Shown piece after piece: positions 9,527-18,284 of a DNA stretch of 64,000 bases; position 1 is the stretch's first letter, and each line of letters opens with the position of its first letter. The notes below the pieces were generated by a model. The model was not told the origin of the DNA and made no database searches. It worked only from the letters and a program-made list of their open reading frames with translations. The translations under genes and the position numbers were made by a program. The DNA is from Cryobacterium sp. BB307 (GTDB lineage Bacteria > Actinomycetota > Actinomycetes > Actinomycetales > Microbacteriaceae): positions 186,001 through 250,000 of the forward strand of contig NZ_JAANZA010000002.1 of NCBI RefSeq assembly GCF_012274275.1, written 5' to 3'.

Positions 9527-10176
9527 CCGCGCGCGCGCAGCTCCTCGAACGTCGGCAGCCTGCTGATGCCGATCAGCATCGCTACCGTCGCCGAGAAGAT
9601 CGCGATGACCAGCAGCAGGTAGCCGATGAACTCCCACGGCATGTCCACCAGGTTCGGATCGAGGAAGAAGTACGGGTACCAGAAGACGCTGGCGCCACGG
9701 ATCATGGTGAACGCCACCCACATCGAGGGGAAGATCATCACCCACAGCACGGTGCGCCACGGCACGTCGCGGGCGGGGGCGACCAGCCAATCGACGATCG
9801 CGTATGCGGGAATCCAGAAGTGCAGGAGCTGGCTGGACCAGGGCGCCCACACCGGCACTCCACGCAGCGTCCCCTCGACCAGGATGACCGCGAACACGAT
9901 GCCGGACACGATCAACCAGGTCGTGGACAGCACGCGGAGCATGTCCAGCCAGAGCGGGTCCTGGTCTCGTCTGAGTGCGATCACGGCACCGATCACGAAG
10001 ACGCAGATCGCGATGATCATGCTCTCGACCGTGAAGTAGCTGAAGAAGTTCGCCACCGCGAATGGGCCGTTGCCGAGGGTGAAGTTGATGTCTCCGATAA
10101 GCGCGACAACCCCGGTCGCCGCGACCAGGAGTCGAAGGATCCCGAACGTCTTACGCACGGTTGCGGGCGGCTCCAC
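9523..10176 (-). CDS. Pr6Pr-like integral membrane protein
   Basis: 217 residues with six likely membrane helices: about 10-30, 40-65, 78-98, 115-135, 140-160 and 183-205. The pattern and the motifs GNGPFAVANFFSYFTVES and PWRTVLWVMIFPSMW match the Pr6Pr family, distantly related to FAR-17a/AIG1 proteins. No biochemical function is established for bacterial members. The GTG start lacks a strong ribosome binding site; TAAACT lies 16 nt upstream and may be the -10 box. It converges on the amine oxidase gene. There is no operon partner on its strand. Confidence 0.7.
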   Translation of the reverse strand: MEPPATVRKTFGILRLLVAATGVVALIGDINFTLGNGPFAVANFFSYFTVESMIIAICVFVIGAVIALRRDQDPLWLDMLRVLSTTWLIVSGIVFAVILVEGTLRGVPVWAPWSSQLLHFWIPAYAIVDWLVAPARDVPWRTVLWVMIFPSMWVAFTMIRGASVFWYPYFFLDPNLVDMPWEFIGYLLLVIAIFSATVAMLIGISRLPTFEELRARG

Positions 10177-10247
10177 GGTGGATCATCCGTCGAGTTTAGG
10201 AAATGCGACTGGCAAGGCGCCCTGCGGGTGGTGTCGCCTGCCTCCCC

Positions 10248-10253
10248 TAGAAT
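10248..10253 (+). promoter_or_regulatory. -10 box for a leaderless pgsA-like mRNA
   Basis: TAGAAT ends 6 nt before the GTG at 10260, the spacing expected when transcription begins on the start codon itself. No ribosome binding site precedes that GTG, which supports leaderless translation. Confidence 0.5.
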
Positions 10254-10259
10254 TCCGGT

Positions 10260-10877
10260 GTGCCCGAGCAGTCTGCGAATGAGGTTTCGTCACGCGTTCT
10301 GACGATCCCGAATCTGCTGAGCTTCTTCAGGCTCGCAATGGTGCCTGTCTTCCTCGTCCTGGTGATCATCGGCGAAGACGTGCTCGCTCTTCTGGTGCTG
10401 GTCGTCTCGAGCATCACCGACTTCCTGGACGGGCTGCTTGCGCGGCGCCTGAACCAGATCTCCCGGCTCGGGCAACTGCTCGATCCGGCCGCCGACCGGC
10501 TGTTCATCTTCGCGACTCTCATCGGCCTGGCCATCCGTGAGGTGGTGCCATGGTGGCTGCTCGCGATCATCGTCGCGCGCGACGCGATGCTGGTCATCGT
10601 CGGTGTTGTGCTCGCCAACCACGGGTACGGTCCGTTGCCGGTGCACCACCTGGGCAAGGCGGCGACCTTCTGCCTGTTCTGGTCCTTCCCGGTGCTGATG
10701 CTCGGGCAGGCATTCCCCTCGATCGAGTGGCTGAGCGCCCCGATCGGCTGGGCGTTCGGATTATGGGGTGCGTTCCTCTACTGGTGGGCAGGATTCCTGT
10801 ACGTGAGGGAGACGATTCGAGTCATCAAGATCCCTCTAGCGGAAGAGGGTCCCCAATCCGATACGCTGGGACGCTAG
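10260..10877 (+). CDS. CDP-alcohol phosphatidyltransferase (PgsA2-like)
   Basis: Membrane enzyme that transfers a phosphatidyl group from CDP-diacylglycerol to an alcohol. All residues of the family signature are in place: D54, D57-G58, A61-R62, G71, D75 and D79, with exact spacing. The 205 residues form about five or six membrane helices. Actinobacterial homologues include phosphatidylglycerophosphate synthase PgsA2 and phosphatidylinositol-phosphate synthases; the acceptor cannot be told from the sequence. It precedes the garA-ftsR-merR genes, as pgsA2 does a few genes ahead of garA in mycobacteria. The GTG start is set by the -10 box six bases upstream and the lack of a ribosome binding site. 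Confidence 0.85.
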   Translation: MPEQSANEVSSRVLTIPNLLSFFRLAMVPVFLVLVIIGEDVLALLVLVVSSITDFLDGLLARRLNQISRLGQLLDPAADRLFIFATLIGLAIREVVPWWLLAIIVARDAMLVIVGVVLANHGYGPLPVHHLGKAATFCLFWSFPVLMLGQAFPSIEWLSAPIGWAFGLWGAFLYWWAGFLYVRETIRVIKIPLAEEGPQSDTLGR

Positions 10878-10887
10878 GGAGGCACGG

Positions 10888-11358
10888 ATGACCGACGAGC
10901 AGAACCACGACCGCCACCCAGTGCACGGGCCGGATGACACCACCGCCCACTTCAGCCAGGAGTTCGAGGCTCAACTGGCGGCACTTGATGGCGAGTTGAC
11001 TTCCGAGGAGCAGGAGGCAATCGCCGCGCTGCCCTCTGGCTCTGCGCTGCTGATCGTGCGGCGGGGGCCGAACGTTGGCGCGCGTTTCCTGCTCGATTCC
11101 GACGTCACCACTGCTGGACGGCATCCGGATGCCGACATCTTCCTCGACGACGTGACCGTCTCCCGCCGCCACACCGAGTTCCTGCGGCATGGCACGGCGT
11201 TCGAGATTCGCGACATGGGCTCGCTCAACGGCACCTACTTCGACGGCGTCCGCATCGACACGGCGCTGCTCACCGATGGTGCCGAGGTGCAGATCGGCAA
11301 GTTCCGGCTCACGTTCTACGCGTCGCGGCACGACCTCCGCAAGCGAGAGAGCAAGTAG
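10888..11358 (+). CDS. garA: FHA-domain regulator of 2-oxoglutarate metabolism (GarA/OdhI)
   Basis: Phosphopeptide-binding regulator of 156 residues. The FHA domain (about 60-140) has TAGRHPDADIFLDD, VSRRHTEF and the SLNGTYFDG loop. In mycobacteria and corynebacteria the unphosphorylated protein inhibits 2-oxoglutarate dehydrogenase and tunes glutamate enzymes, and Ser/Thr kinases switch it off by phosphorylating a threonine pair in the N-terminal tail. A candidate pair is Thr18-Thr19 in DDTTAHF, although the classical ETTS sequence is modified. A PASTA kinase that could act on it is encoded at 28823-30769. The ATG follows AGGGAGG. The stop overlaps the GTG of ftsR by one base. Confidence 0.9.
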   Translation: MTDEQNHDRHPVHGPDDTTAHFSQEFEAQLAALDGELTSEEQEAIAALPSGSALLIVRRGPNVGARFLLDSDVTTAGRHPDADIFLDDVTVSRRHTEFLRHGTAFEIRDMGSLNGTYFDGVRIDTALLTDGAEVQIGKFRLTFYASRHDLRKRESK

Positions 11359-12059
11359 TGCCGCGCTCTTCGGCCGAGGCGAAATCGCCCGGCCAGCCTG
11401 CCCTATTGAGCATCGGCCAAGTACTCGCACGGTTCACCGCGGAATTTCCGGACCTCACGCCGTCCAAGTTGCGCTTCCTCGAGGAGCGCCAGCTCATCTC
11501 GCCTGCTCGCACGGAGTCGGGCTACCGCAAGTTCTCCCCGGCCGACCTCGACCGGCTGCGCTTCGTGCTCACCATGCAGCGCGACCACTACCTGCCGCTC
11601 AAGGTGATCCGCGGCCTCCTCGACGAACTCGACGCCGGCCGGCAGCCGGAACTGCCCGGCGCGGTCAGCGGGCCGGTCCCGTCGATCCTGCCGAGCGACA
11701 GGCGGCTGCAGCGCGATGAAATGCTTCGAGAGGCCGGCGCATCGCCCAGCTTGCTGGCGGATGCTGTCTCGGCGTCGCTGATCACGCCGGCCGACTGGTA
11801 CGGGGAAGACGCCGTCTCGGTGCTGCGCGCCCTGGTGGAGCTTCAGCGCAGCGGCATCGAACCGCGTCACCTGCGCGGTTTCCGCGCCGCGGCGGAACGC
11901 GAACTCGGACTTATCGAGAGCGCGCTGATCCCGGTCGCGCGCCGCAACGACGCATCAAGTCGGGCCAAGGCGACCGAACTCGCGAAGGAAATAGCAGGTC
12001 AGCTGGAGATTGTGCGATCGAGCCTGATCCGCTCGGCGCTGTCCAGGCTGACCCATTGA
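11358..12059 (+). CDS. ftsR: MerR-type regulator FtsR
   Basis: 233-residue transcription factor with an N-terminal MerR winged helix-turn-helix (about 17-85: LSIGQVLARF, LRFLEERQL, GYRKFSP). A long C-terminal helical region probably mediates dimerisation. Together with its position directly after garA/odhI this matches FtsR of Corynebacterium glutamicum (Rv1828 in mycobacteria), an activator of ftsZ. ftsZ lies in this same window at 53846, and a short dyad at 53807-53821 is a possible target. The GTG start overlaps the garA stop codon. In many relatives a second MerR gene follows after a bifunctional-nuclease gene, which is missing here. Confidence 0.88.
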   Translation: MPRSSAEAKSPGQPALLSIGQVLARFTAEFPDLTPSKLRFLEERQLISPARTESGYRKFSPADLDRLRFVLTMQRDHYLPLKVIRGLLDELDAGRQPELPGAVSGPVPSILPSDRRLQRDEMLREAGASPSLLADAVSASLITPADWYGEDAVSVLRALVELQRSGIEPRHLRGFRAAAERELGLIESALIPVARRNDASSRAKATELAKEIAGQLEIVRSSLIRSALSRLTH

Positions 12060-12097
12060 GCGTGGGCGACACGCCGCAGCGCTTGGGCGGGATGTCG

Positions 12098-12126
12098 TTG
12101 CCTACGGCAGGTGTCATGGGTACCGT
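12098..12126 (+). promoter_or_regulatory. Promoter of the second MerR gene
   Basis: TTGCCT (12098-12103) and TACCGT (12121-12126) are separated by exactly 17 nt and fit housekeeping sigma recognition (four of six at -35, TANNNT at -10). The predicted 5' untranslated region is about 48 nt and carries a GGAGGG ribosome binding site. Confidence 0.5.
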
Positions 12127-12180
12127 GGAGTCAGCGGATCGGGTCCACGGCTCGAGCGCGGTCAACGGAGGGCAAGCAGT

Positions 12181-12732
12181 ATGAGCGAAGTAAGCAATCG
12201 CAGCGAGGAGACCCGCTACGATCTCGGTCTGCTGTTCACCGACGGGCTGCCGGAGATGGACGACGCCGCCGGCTACCGCGGTGCGGTGGCCGCACGCGCT
12301 GCCGGGATCAGCTACCGCCAGCTCGACTATTGGGCCCGTACCGGGCTCGTCGAGCCGACCGTGCGTGGCGCGAGCGGCTCCGGATCGCAGCGCCTCTACG
12401 GCTTCCGCGACATCCTGGTGCTCAAGCTCGTCAAGCGCCTGCTCGACACCGGGATCTCGCTCCAGCAGATCCGGGTCGCCGTGAACCAGCTGCGCGAAGC
12501 CGGCATCAACGACCTCGCCCAGACGACGCTCATGAGCGATGGCGCGAGCGTGTACCTGTGCACCTCGAACGACGAGGTCATCGACCTGGTCAGCCGCGGT
12601 CAGGGCGTCTTCGGCATCGCGGTCGGCAAGGTGCTCCGCGAGGTGGAGTCCAGCCTCGTCGAGCTCGACTCCGTCGCCGCCGCTGACCCGCAGGACGAGC
12701 TCGCCGCTCGCCGCGCCAGCCGCGCCTCCTGA
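12181..12732 (+). CDS. MerR-family transcriptional regulator (Rv1830-like)
   Basis: 183 residues. The N-terminal region begins YDLGLLFTDGLPEMDDAAGYRG, followed by the MerR helix-turn-helix (about 35-105) with ISYRQLDYWARTGLVEP and SQRLYGFRDILVLK. The C-terminal part (115-170) contains SVYLCTSNDEVIDLVSRGQGVFG, typical of this actinobacterial subgroup. It follows ftsR as Rv1830 follows Rv1828. Homologues have been connected with growth and division control, but the effector is unknown. ATG start with GGAGGG upstream. It converges on the parA-like gene. Confidence 0.85.
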   Translation: MSEVSNRSEETRYDLGLLFTDGLPEMDDAAGYRGAVAARAAGISYRQLDYWARTGLVEPTVRGASGSGSQRLYGFRDILVLKLVKRLLDTGISLQQIRVAVNQLREAGINDLAQTTLMSDGASVYLCTSNDEVIDLVSRGQGVFGIAVGKVLREVESSLVELDSVAAADPQDELAARRASRAS

Positions 12733-12782
12733 CCGCGCCGTACGGGGACAGCCGCAGCCGTTCGGACGCTCCGCGCTGCCTC

Positions 12783-12858
12783 CGGACATCCGCCGCCGTG
12801 CGGCCATCCCGCGCCCGTTCCGGGCAACCGCGACCGGTGCACCGGGCGCGGATGTCCG
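12783..12858. repeat. Inverted repeat between convergent merR and parA genes
   Basis: CGGACATCCGC (12783-12793) and its exact complement GCGGATGTCCG (12848-12858) flank about 54 nt of GC-rich sequence. Lying between two convergent genes it may fold as a bidirectional transcription-end structure. There is no T tract. The rest of the 171-nt gap holds nothing recognisable. Confidence 0.35.
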
Positions 12859-12903
12859 CAACGAGCGCGTAACCCCGTTCCGAACCACCTCGGCTAGACG
12901 GCG

Positions 12904-13725
12904 TCAGTGCGCGACAGCTCCCGCCTCTGTCCCGGGCACGTGGATGCGACCGGCGCGGATGACACGCTCGAGCAGCTGGTCGAAGTTGCGGGCCATCTCC
13001 TGGGCGCTCTCGCCCGGCCACATGTGCAGCGGCTTCGCGGCGCCCTGCGCCTGCTGCAGGCTCGTGCGCTCCGGCAGTTGCGGGCTCAGCACGAGCGGCC
13101 CGAACATGTCGCGCAGCTCCTTGATGCGGAACTGGTGCTCGAGCGACTGCACACGCACGCGGTTCACGATGATGCCGAGCGGCTGAAGCCTGGGGGAGAG
13201 GCCGCGGCGGATCTCCTCGATCGCGCGCAGCGCACGGTCGGCCGCGGCGACCGAGAACAGCCCAGGCTCGGTGACGACCGTCACGCGGTCACTCGCCGCC
13301 CACGCGGTGCGGGTGAGGGCGTTCAGCGACGGCGCACAATCGATGAGCACCAGGTCGTAGTCCTCCTCGACCGCGGCGAGGGCCTCCTCGAGCTTCCAGA
13401 TGTCCCGGATGCTCGGATGCGGGCCGTCGAAGTTGATGGCGGACGGGCTGCCGATGAGCACGTCGATCTTGCCTGGCCGGCCGCGGGTCCAGCCGCTCGG
13501 GGCGATCGCGGCCCGCACGACCTTCTCCTTCGGCGACGCCAGGACATCGGCGATGTTGAGGTGGCCTGCGACCGAGATGTCCATCCCGGTCGAGACGTCG
13601 GACTGCGGGTCGAGGTCGACGACGAGGGTCCGCAAGCCCCGGGCGAACGCTGCTGAGGTGAGCCCGAGCGTCACGGTCGTCTTTCCGACCCCGCCCTTGA
13701 GGGAACTGACGCTGAGTACATGCAC
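12904..13725 (-). CDS. ParA-family ATPase (PldP/Rv1708-like)
   Basis: 273-residue deviant Walker ATPase. The P-loop KGGVGKTT is at about 10-17, Walker A' reads VVDLDPQSDVS, and the switch region reads LVLIDCAPS. Its length and sequence match the ParA-like protein that in many actinobacteria precedes scpA-scpB (Rv1708; PldP in C. glutamicum, where it influences division-site placement). scpAB is not adjacent here: downstream lies the convergent merR gene. The GTG start is chosen because VHVLSVSS leads straight into the P-loop, and TATCGT lies 8 nt upstream, implying a leaderless mRNA. No ParB partner is visible. Confidence 0.85.
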   Translation of the reverse strand: MHVLSVSSLKGGVGKTTVTLGLTSAAFARGLRTLVVDLDPQSDVSTGMDISVAGHLNIADVLASPKEKVVRAAIAPSGWTRGRPGKIDVLIGSPSAINFDGPHPSIRDIWKLEEALAAVEEDYDLVLIDCAPSLNALTRTAWAASDRVTVVTEPGLFSVAAADRALRAIEEIRRGLSPRLQPLGIIVNRVRVQSLEHQFRIKELRDMFGPLVLSPQLPERTSLQQAQGAAKPLHMWPGESAQEMARNFDQLLERVIRAGRIHVPGTEAGAVAH

Positions 13726-13733
13726 GGAAAACC

Positions 13734-13739
13734 ACGATA
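13734..13739 (-). promoter_or_regulatory. -10 box for a leaderless parA-like mRNA
   Basis: On the minus strand TATCGT ends 8 nt before the GTG start at 13725, and no ribosome binding site lies between. The arrangement is typical of leaderless actinobacterial genes. Confidence 0.45.
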
Positions 13740-13817
13740 CCTTCCTGAGACTTAGAGATTGCAGAACTTGTCGCTCGAGTGTCGGCATTCTCCCCGAATC
13801 AGACGGTGCCGTCCCTC

Positions 13818-13823
13818 TAAAGT
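13818..13823 (+). promoter_or_regulatory. -10 box of the pyruvate carboxylase gene
   Basis: TAAAGT (TANNNT) lies 26 nt upstream of the pyc ATG, leaving room for the GAAGGGA ribosome binding site. No clear -35 element is present 17 nt upstream. Confidence 0.4.
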
Positions 13824-13849
13824 GGAGAAATCTTTCGAAGGGACAATGG

Positions 13850-16800
13850 ATGTTCAAGAAGATCCTCGTGGCCAACCGTGGTGAAATCGCCATCCGCGCT
13901 TTCCGTGCGGCATTCGAGTTGGGAGCGGAAACCGTCGCTGTGTTCCCGTATGAGGATCGCAACTCCATGCACCGGCTGAAGGCCGACGAGTCCTACCAGA
14001 TTGGGGAGAAGGGGCATCCGGTTCGCGCCTACCTCGACGTGGACGAGATCATCCGGGTGGCGAAGGCCAGCGGCGCAGACGCGATCTACCCCGGCTACGG
14101 CTTTCTTTCCGAGAACCCGCAGTTGGCCGCAGCCGCGGCCCGGGAGGGCATCACCTTCATCGGCCCCGGCCAGAAGGTGCTCGAGATGGCCGGCAACAAG
14201 GTCACCGCCAAGGAACACGCGATCGCTGCCGGTGTGCCGGTACTGAAATCGACGCTGGCGTCCAGCGACATCGACGAACTCGTCGCAGGGGCAGCCGACA
14301 TCGGCTTCCCGGTCTTCGCGAAAGCAGTGGCGGGCGGCGGCGGTCGCGGGATGCGCCGGGTGAACTCGCACGACGAGCTGCGGCCCGCGCTGGAAGCGGC
14401 GATGCGGGAGGCGGAGAGCGCGTTCGGTGACCCGAACATGTTCCTCGAGCAGGCCGTGCTGCGCCCACGCCACGTCGAGGTGCAGATCCTCGCCGATAAC
14501 GATGGCAACACGGTGCACCTGTTCGAGCGCGACTGCTCCGTGCAGCGGCGCAACCAGAAGGTCATCGAGATCGCGCCCGCGCCGAACCTGGACGACAGCA
14601 TCCGGCAGGCGCTCTACCGGGATGCCATCGCCTTCGCCAAGTCGATCGGCTACCAGAACGCCGGAACCGTGGAGTTTCTCATCGACACGGTCGGCGACCG
14701 CGCCGGACAGCACGTGTTCATCGAGATGAACCCGCGCATCCAGGTCGAGCACACGGTCACCGAGGAAGTGACGGATGTCGACCTGGTGCAGTCCCAGATG
14801 CGCATCGCCTTCGGGGAGAGCCTGAGCGACCTCGGTCTCAGCCAGGAGACCATCACGCTGCACGGATCGGCGCTGCAGTGCCGCATCACGACCGAGGACC
14901 CGACCCAGGACTTCCGCCCAGACACCGGCCGGCTCACCACCTACCGCTCGCCCGGCGGCGGCGGTGTCCGCCTCGACGGCGGAACCATCAACCCCGGCGC
15001 GAGCATCAGCGCGCACTTCGACTCCATGCTCGTCAAGATGACCTGTCGCGGACGCGACTTCGGCGCAGCGGTGAAGCGTGCCCGTCGCGGCCTCGCCGAG
15101 TTCCGCATCCGCGGGGTGGCGACCAACATCTCGTTCCTGCAGGCGGTGCTCGATGACCCGAGCTTCGCCGCAGGCGACCTGAGCACGAGTTTCATCGACG
15201 AGCGGCCGGAGCTGCTGCACGCGCGGCACTCGAAGGACCGCGGCACCAAGATCCTCACCTGGCTCGCCGACGTCACGGTGAATCAGCCGAACGGTGCCGG
15301 CGCCGGCCTGATCGACCCTGCACTGAAGCTGCCGAACGTGGACATCACGACGCCGGCACCGGCCGGCTCTCGTCAGCGCCTGCTGGAGCTCGGGCCGAAG
15401 GGCTTCGCCGAGGCGCTGCGCGCGCAGACGCCGCTGGCCGTGACCGAGACCACCTTCCGTGACGCGCACCAGTCGCTATTGGCGACCCGCGTGCGCACCA
15501 AGGACCTGCTCGCGGTCGCGCCATACGTGGCGCGTATGACCCCCGAGCTGCTCTCGGTCGAGGCGTGGGGCGGTGCGACCTACGATGTGGCGCTGCGCTT
15601 CCTGGGCGAGGACCCATGGGAGCGGCTCGCGTCGCTGCGCGAGGCCATGCCGAACCTTGCGCTGCAGATGCTGTTGCGTGGACGCAACACGGTCGGCTAC
15701 ACGCCGTACCCGACGAAGGTGACGGATGCGTTCGTGGCAGAGGCTGCGGCCACCGGCGTCGACGTGTTCCGCATCTTCGACGCGCTCAACGACGTCGACC
15801 AGATGCGCCCGGCGATCGACGCGGTGCTCGAGACCGGCACCGCGGTGGCCGAGGTGGCCCTGTGCTACACCGCCGACCTGCTCGACCCGGCCGAGAAGCT
15901 GTACACCTTGGACTACTACCTGCGCCTCGCCGAGCAGATAGTCGACGCGGGCGCGCACGTCATCGCCATCAAGGACATGGCCGGACTGCTGCGCGCGGGC
16001 GCAGCGGAGACCCTGGTTGCCGCCCTGCGCGAACGCTTCGAGCAGCCGGTGCACGTGCACACCCACGACACCGCTGGTGGGCAGCTGGCGACGTTGCTGG
16101 CTGCAGCTAGGGCGGGCGCGGATGCCGTGGACGTGGCAAGCGCGCCGATGGCGGGCACGACCAGCCAGCCCTCGGCATCCGCACTGGTCGCCGCCCTCGC
16201 CAACACCGAGCGGGACACCGGGCTCTCACTGACCGCCGTCTCTGATCTCGAGCCCTATTGGGAAGCGGTGCGGCACGTCTACAAGCCGTTCGAGTCCGGC
16301 CTCGCAGGGCCGACCGGTCGCGTCTATCACCACGAGATCCCGGGCGGCCAGCTGTCCAACCTGCGCACGCAGGCGGTGGCGCTCGGCCTCGGCGACCGGT
16401 TCGAGAAGATCGAGGACCTGTACGCGGCGGCCAACCGCATCCTGGGCCGGCCGCCCAAGGTCACGCCGTCCTCGAAGGTCGTCGGCGACCTGGCGCTCGC
16501 GCTGGTCGCGGCCGACGCCGACCCGGACGACTTCGAGCAGAATCCGCAGAACTACGACATCCCTGACTCGGTCGTTGCGTTCATGGCAGGCGAGCTGGGC
16601 GACCTGCCCGGCGGATGGCCGGAGCCGTTCCGCAGCAAGGTGCTGAATGGCCGCGAGGTCGATGTCTCGATCGAACCGCTCACCGAAGAGGACACCGCAG
16701 CGCTCGATGCTGACTCACTGACCCGCCGGGCGGCGCTGAACCGGCTGCTGTTCCCGCAGCCGACCAAGATCTTCGAGGACGTGCGCGAACAGTACGGCGA

Positions 16801-17248
16801 CCTCTCGGTGGTCGGAACCGCTGATTACCTCTACGGGCTGCATCAGGGCAAAGAGCACTCGGTGGAGATCGCCAAGGGCGTCAACCTGCTGGTGGGGCTG
16901 GAAGCCATCGGCGAGGCGGACGAGAAGGGGATGCGCACGGTCATGGCGGTCATCAACGGCCAGCTGCGCCCCGTCTTCGTGCGCGATCGGAGCATCAAGG
17001 TGGAGACCCGTACCGCCGAGCGGGCGGATCCGGCGAAGCAGGGCAACATCGCGGCACCGTTCTCCGGCGTTGTGACGACGCAGGTGGAGGTGGGGGAGTC
17101 GGTTGCCGCTGGCCAGGTCGTCGCCACCATCGAGGCCATGAAGATGGAGGCCTCCATCACAACGCCGGTCGCTGGGACCGTGAAGCGGATGCCCGTGACC
17201 GGCACCCAACAGGTCGAGGGCGGCGATCTACTGGTTGAGATCGAATAG
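13850..17248 (+). CDS. pyc: Pyruvate carboxylase
   Basis: Biotin enzyme that carboxylates pyruvate to oxaloacetate, replenishing the TCA cycle. The 1132 residues are full family length. The biotin carboxylase domain (1-450) opens KKILVANRGEIAIRA and has the glycine-rich loop GGGGRGMRRV. The carboxyltransferase domain starts near 535 with DAHQSLLATR. The tetramerisation/linker region follows, then the C-terminal biotinyl domain with EAMKM, whose biotinylated lysine is Lys1098. Start ATG with GAAGGGA upstream; a second out-of-frame ATG four bases earlier is not used. It is divergent from the parA-like gene. No frameshift or truncation. Confidence 0.98.
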   Translation: MFKKILVANRGEIAIRAFRAAFELGAETVAVFPYEDRNSMHRLKADESYQIGEKGHPVRAYLDVDEIIRVAKASGADAIYPGYGFLSENPQLAAAAAREGITFIGPGQKVLEMAGNKVTAKEHAIAAGVPVLKSTLASSDIDELVAGAADIGFPVFAKAVAGGGGRGMRRVNSHDELRPALEAAMREAESAFGDPNMFLEQAVLRPRHVEVQILADNDGNTVHLFERDCSVQRRNQKVIEIAPAPNLDDSIRQALYRDAIAFAKSIGYQNAGTVEFLIDTVGDRAGQHVFIEMNPRIQVEHTVTEEVTDVDLVQSQMRIAFGESLSDLGLSQETITLHGSALQCRITTEDPTQDFRPDTGRLTTYRSPGGGGVRLDGGTINPGASISAHFDSMLVKMTCRGRDFGAAVKRARRGLAEFRIRGVATNISFLQAVLDDPSFAAGDLSTSFIDERPELLHARHSKDRGTKILTWLADVTVNQPNGAGAGLIDPALKLPNVDITTPAPAGSRQRLLELGPKGFAEALRAQTPLAVTETTFRDAHQSLLATRVRTKDLLAVAPYVARMTPELLSVEAWGGATYDVALRFLGEDPWERLASLREAMPNLALQMLLRGRNTVGYTPYPTKVTDAFVAEAAATGVDVFRIFDALNDVDQMRPAIDAVLETGTAVAEVALCYTADLLDPAEKLYTLDYYLRLAEQIVDAGAHVIAIKDMAGLLRAGAAETLVAALRERFEQPVHVHTHDTAGGQLATLLAAARAGADAVDVASAPMAGTTSQPSASALVAALANTERDTGLSLTAVSDLEPYWEAVRHVYKPFESGLAGPTGRVYHHEIPGGQLSNLRTQAVALGLGDRFEKIEDLYAAANRILGRPPKVTPSSKVVGDLALALVAADADPDDFEQNPQNYDIPDSVVAFMAGELGDLPGGWPEPFRSKVLNGREVDVSIEPLTEEDTAALDADSLTRRAALNRLLFPQPTKIFEDVREQYGDLSVVGTADYLYGLHQGKEHSVEIAKGVNLLVGLEAIGEADEKGMRTVMAVINGQLRPVFVRDRSIKVETRTAERADPAKQGNIAAPFSGVVTTQVEVGESVAAGQVVATIEAMKMEASITTPVAGTVKRMPVTGTQQVEGGDLLVEIE

Positions 17249-17272
17249 TGGCAGAGGCGGTTGCCGCCGTGG

Positions 17273-18178
17273 TCAGGCGCCCTCGCTGGCCAACTGCTCC
17301 ATGCCGAGGTACTCCATCCTTGGTGAGAGCCATTCCACCAGGTGATCCGCGGTCTCGCCGATCTCGCTCGCCGCGTAGTGATTGGGGTCCCAGGCCATCC
17401 AGTCCGTGATCGTGACCGGCGCTCCCAAAGATGTGATGGGAATGCGATCCAGGTCATAGCGGGCAGGGCCGACGCCGATGGCGATACCGCGCCCGGCGGC
17501 AGCGAGAGCCTGTGCAACATGCGTGGAGGAAACTTCGTTGCGGTAACTGAACCTGATCTTGCGCGCGGCGGCGGCCGAATCGAAGGATCGCCGAATGGCG
17601 CTGCCAGGCCGGATGCTGAGCACTGGGTGATCCTGCAGTTCGGCGATGTCGACGGTGTCTCTCCCGGCGAACGGGTTGGAATCTGCTCGACACTGCATGG
17701 CCACCATTGCAGTCATGAGGGAGCGGCGGGAGAACTTGACCGGTGGCTCGCTCGTTCCGAACGCGATGTCGACATCGGCTCGATCCAGCAGCTGGTAGAC
17801 CTCGCCGGGAGCGACCTCCGTGACATCGCCGATGATCGAACCGGTGCCCGCAATGAACGGTGCCAGCATGTGCTCGAGCACGGTAGGCGGGCACGCCACC
17901 GAGAGATTGAGTTCGCCCGCGCCGAGAGAGTCCATCACGGCCAGCCCCTGCTCAACGCGCGACCGGATGTCTCGCGCGATCGGGTAGAAGCGCGCTCCGG
18001 CGCGGTTCAATCGCATGCCCTCGGCTGAACGGTCGAAGAGCGGGAAGCCAAAAGACTTCTCGAGCGAGGCAATCTGCCGGGAGAGAGACGGCTGAGTGAT
18101 GTAGCAGGCCTGCGCCGCCGCAGTCACCGTGCCGTGCTCGACGACGGCGAGGAAATAGTCGATGATCCGTAGGTCCAC
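17273..18178 (-). CDS. LysR-family transcriptional regulator
   Basis: 301-residue LysR-type regulator. The winged helix-turn-helix is at 1-60 (IDYFLAVVEHGTVTAAAQ, QPSLSRQIASLE), followed by a linker helix and a periplasmic-binding-protein-like effector domain (90-295). It is transcribed away from the transporter-amidohydrolase-deacylase operon, so that operon is its likely target and a substrate or product its likely co-inducer. The shared 106-nt region contains a perfect 8-bp inverted repeat (18226-18258). Start GTG with GGAGG upstream. The ligand is unknown. Confidence 0.9.
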   Translation of the reverse strand: MDLRIIDYFLAVVEHGTVTAAAQACYITQPSLSRQIASLEKSFGFPLFDRSAEGMRLNRAGARFYPIARDIRSRVEQGLAVMDSLGAGELNLSVACPPTVLEHMLAPFIAGTGSIIGDVTEVAPGEVYQLLDRADVDIAFGTSEPPVKFSRRSLMTAMVAMQCRADSNPFAGRDTVDIAELQDHPVLSIRPGSAIRRSFDSAAAARKIRFSYRNEVSSTHVAQALAAAGRGIAIGVGPARYDLDRIPITSLGAPVTITDWMAWDPNHYAASEIGETADHLVEWLSPRMEYLGMEQLASEGA

Positions 18179-18225
18179 CTATGCCTCCAAGCTATGGCTC
18201 CCAGCCTAATAGGGCATTGGACAAC

Positions 18226-18258
18226 ATGCTTCCGAGCGTTCAGAGTTGCGGGAAGCAT
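18226..18258. promoter_or_regulatory. Candidate LysR operator, perfect 8-bp dyad
   Basis: ATGCTTCC (18226-18233) and GGAAGCAT (18251-18258) are exact complements with a 17-nt spacer, in the region between the divergent LysR gene and the transporter operon. The spacing suits a multi-site LysR operator. It lies 27 nt upstream of the transporter ATG, so binding would overlap the promoter or leader. Confidence 0.45.
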
Positions 18259-18284
18259 TTTTCCCCCGCTTCAGAAAGAGCCCT

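Noticed and set aside
13817..15469. Antisense open frame inside pyruvate carboxylase
   Set aside because: A shadow of the pyc reading frame; no recognisable domains, and the sense enzyme is full length.
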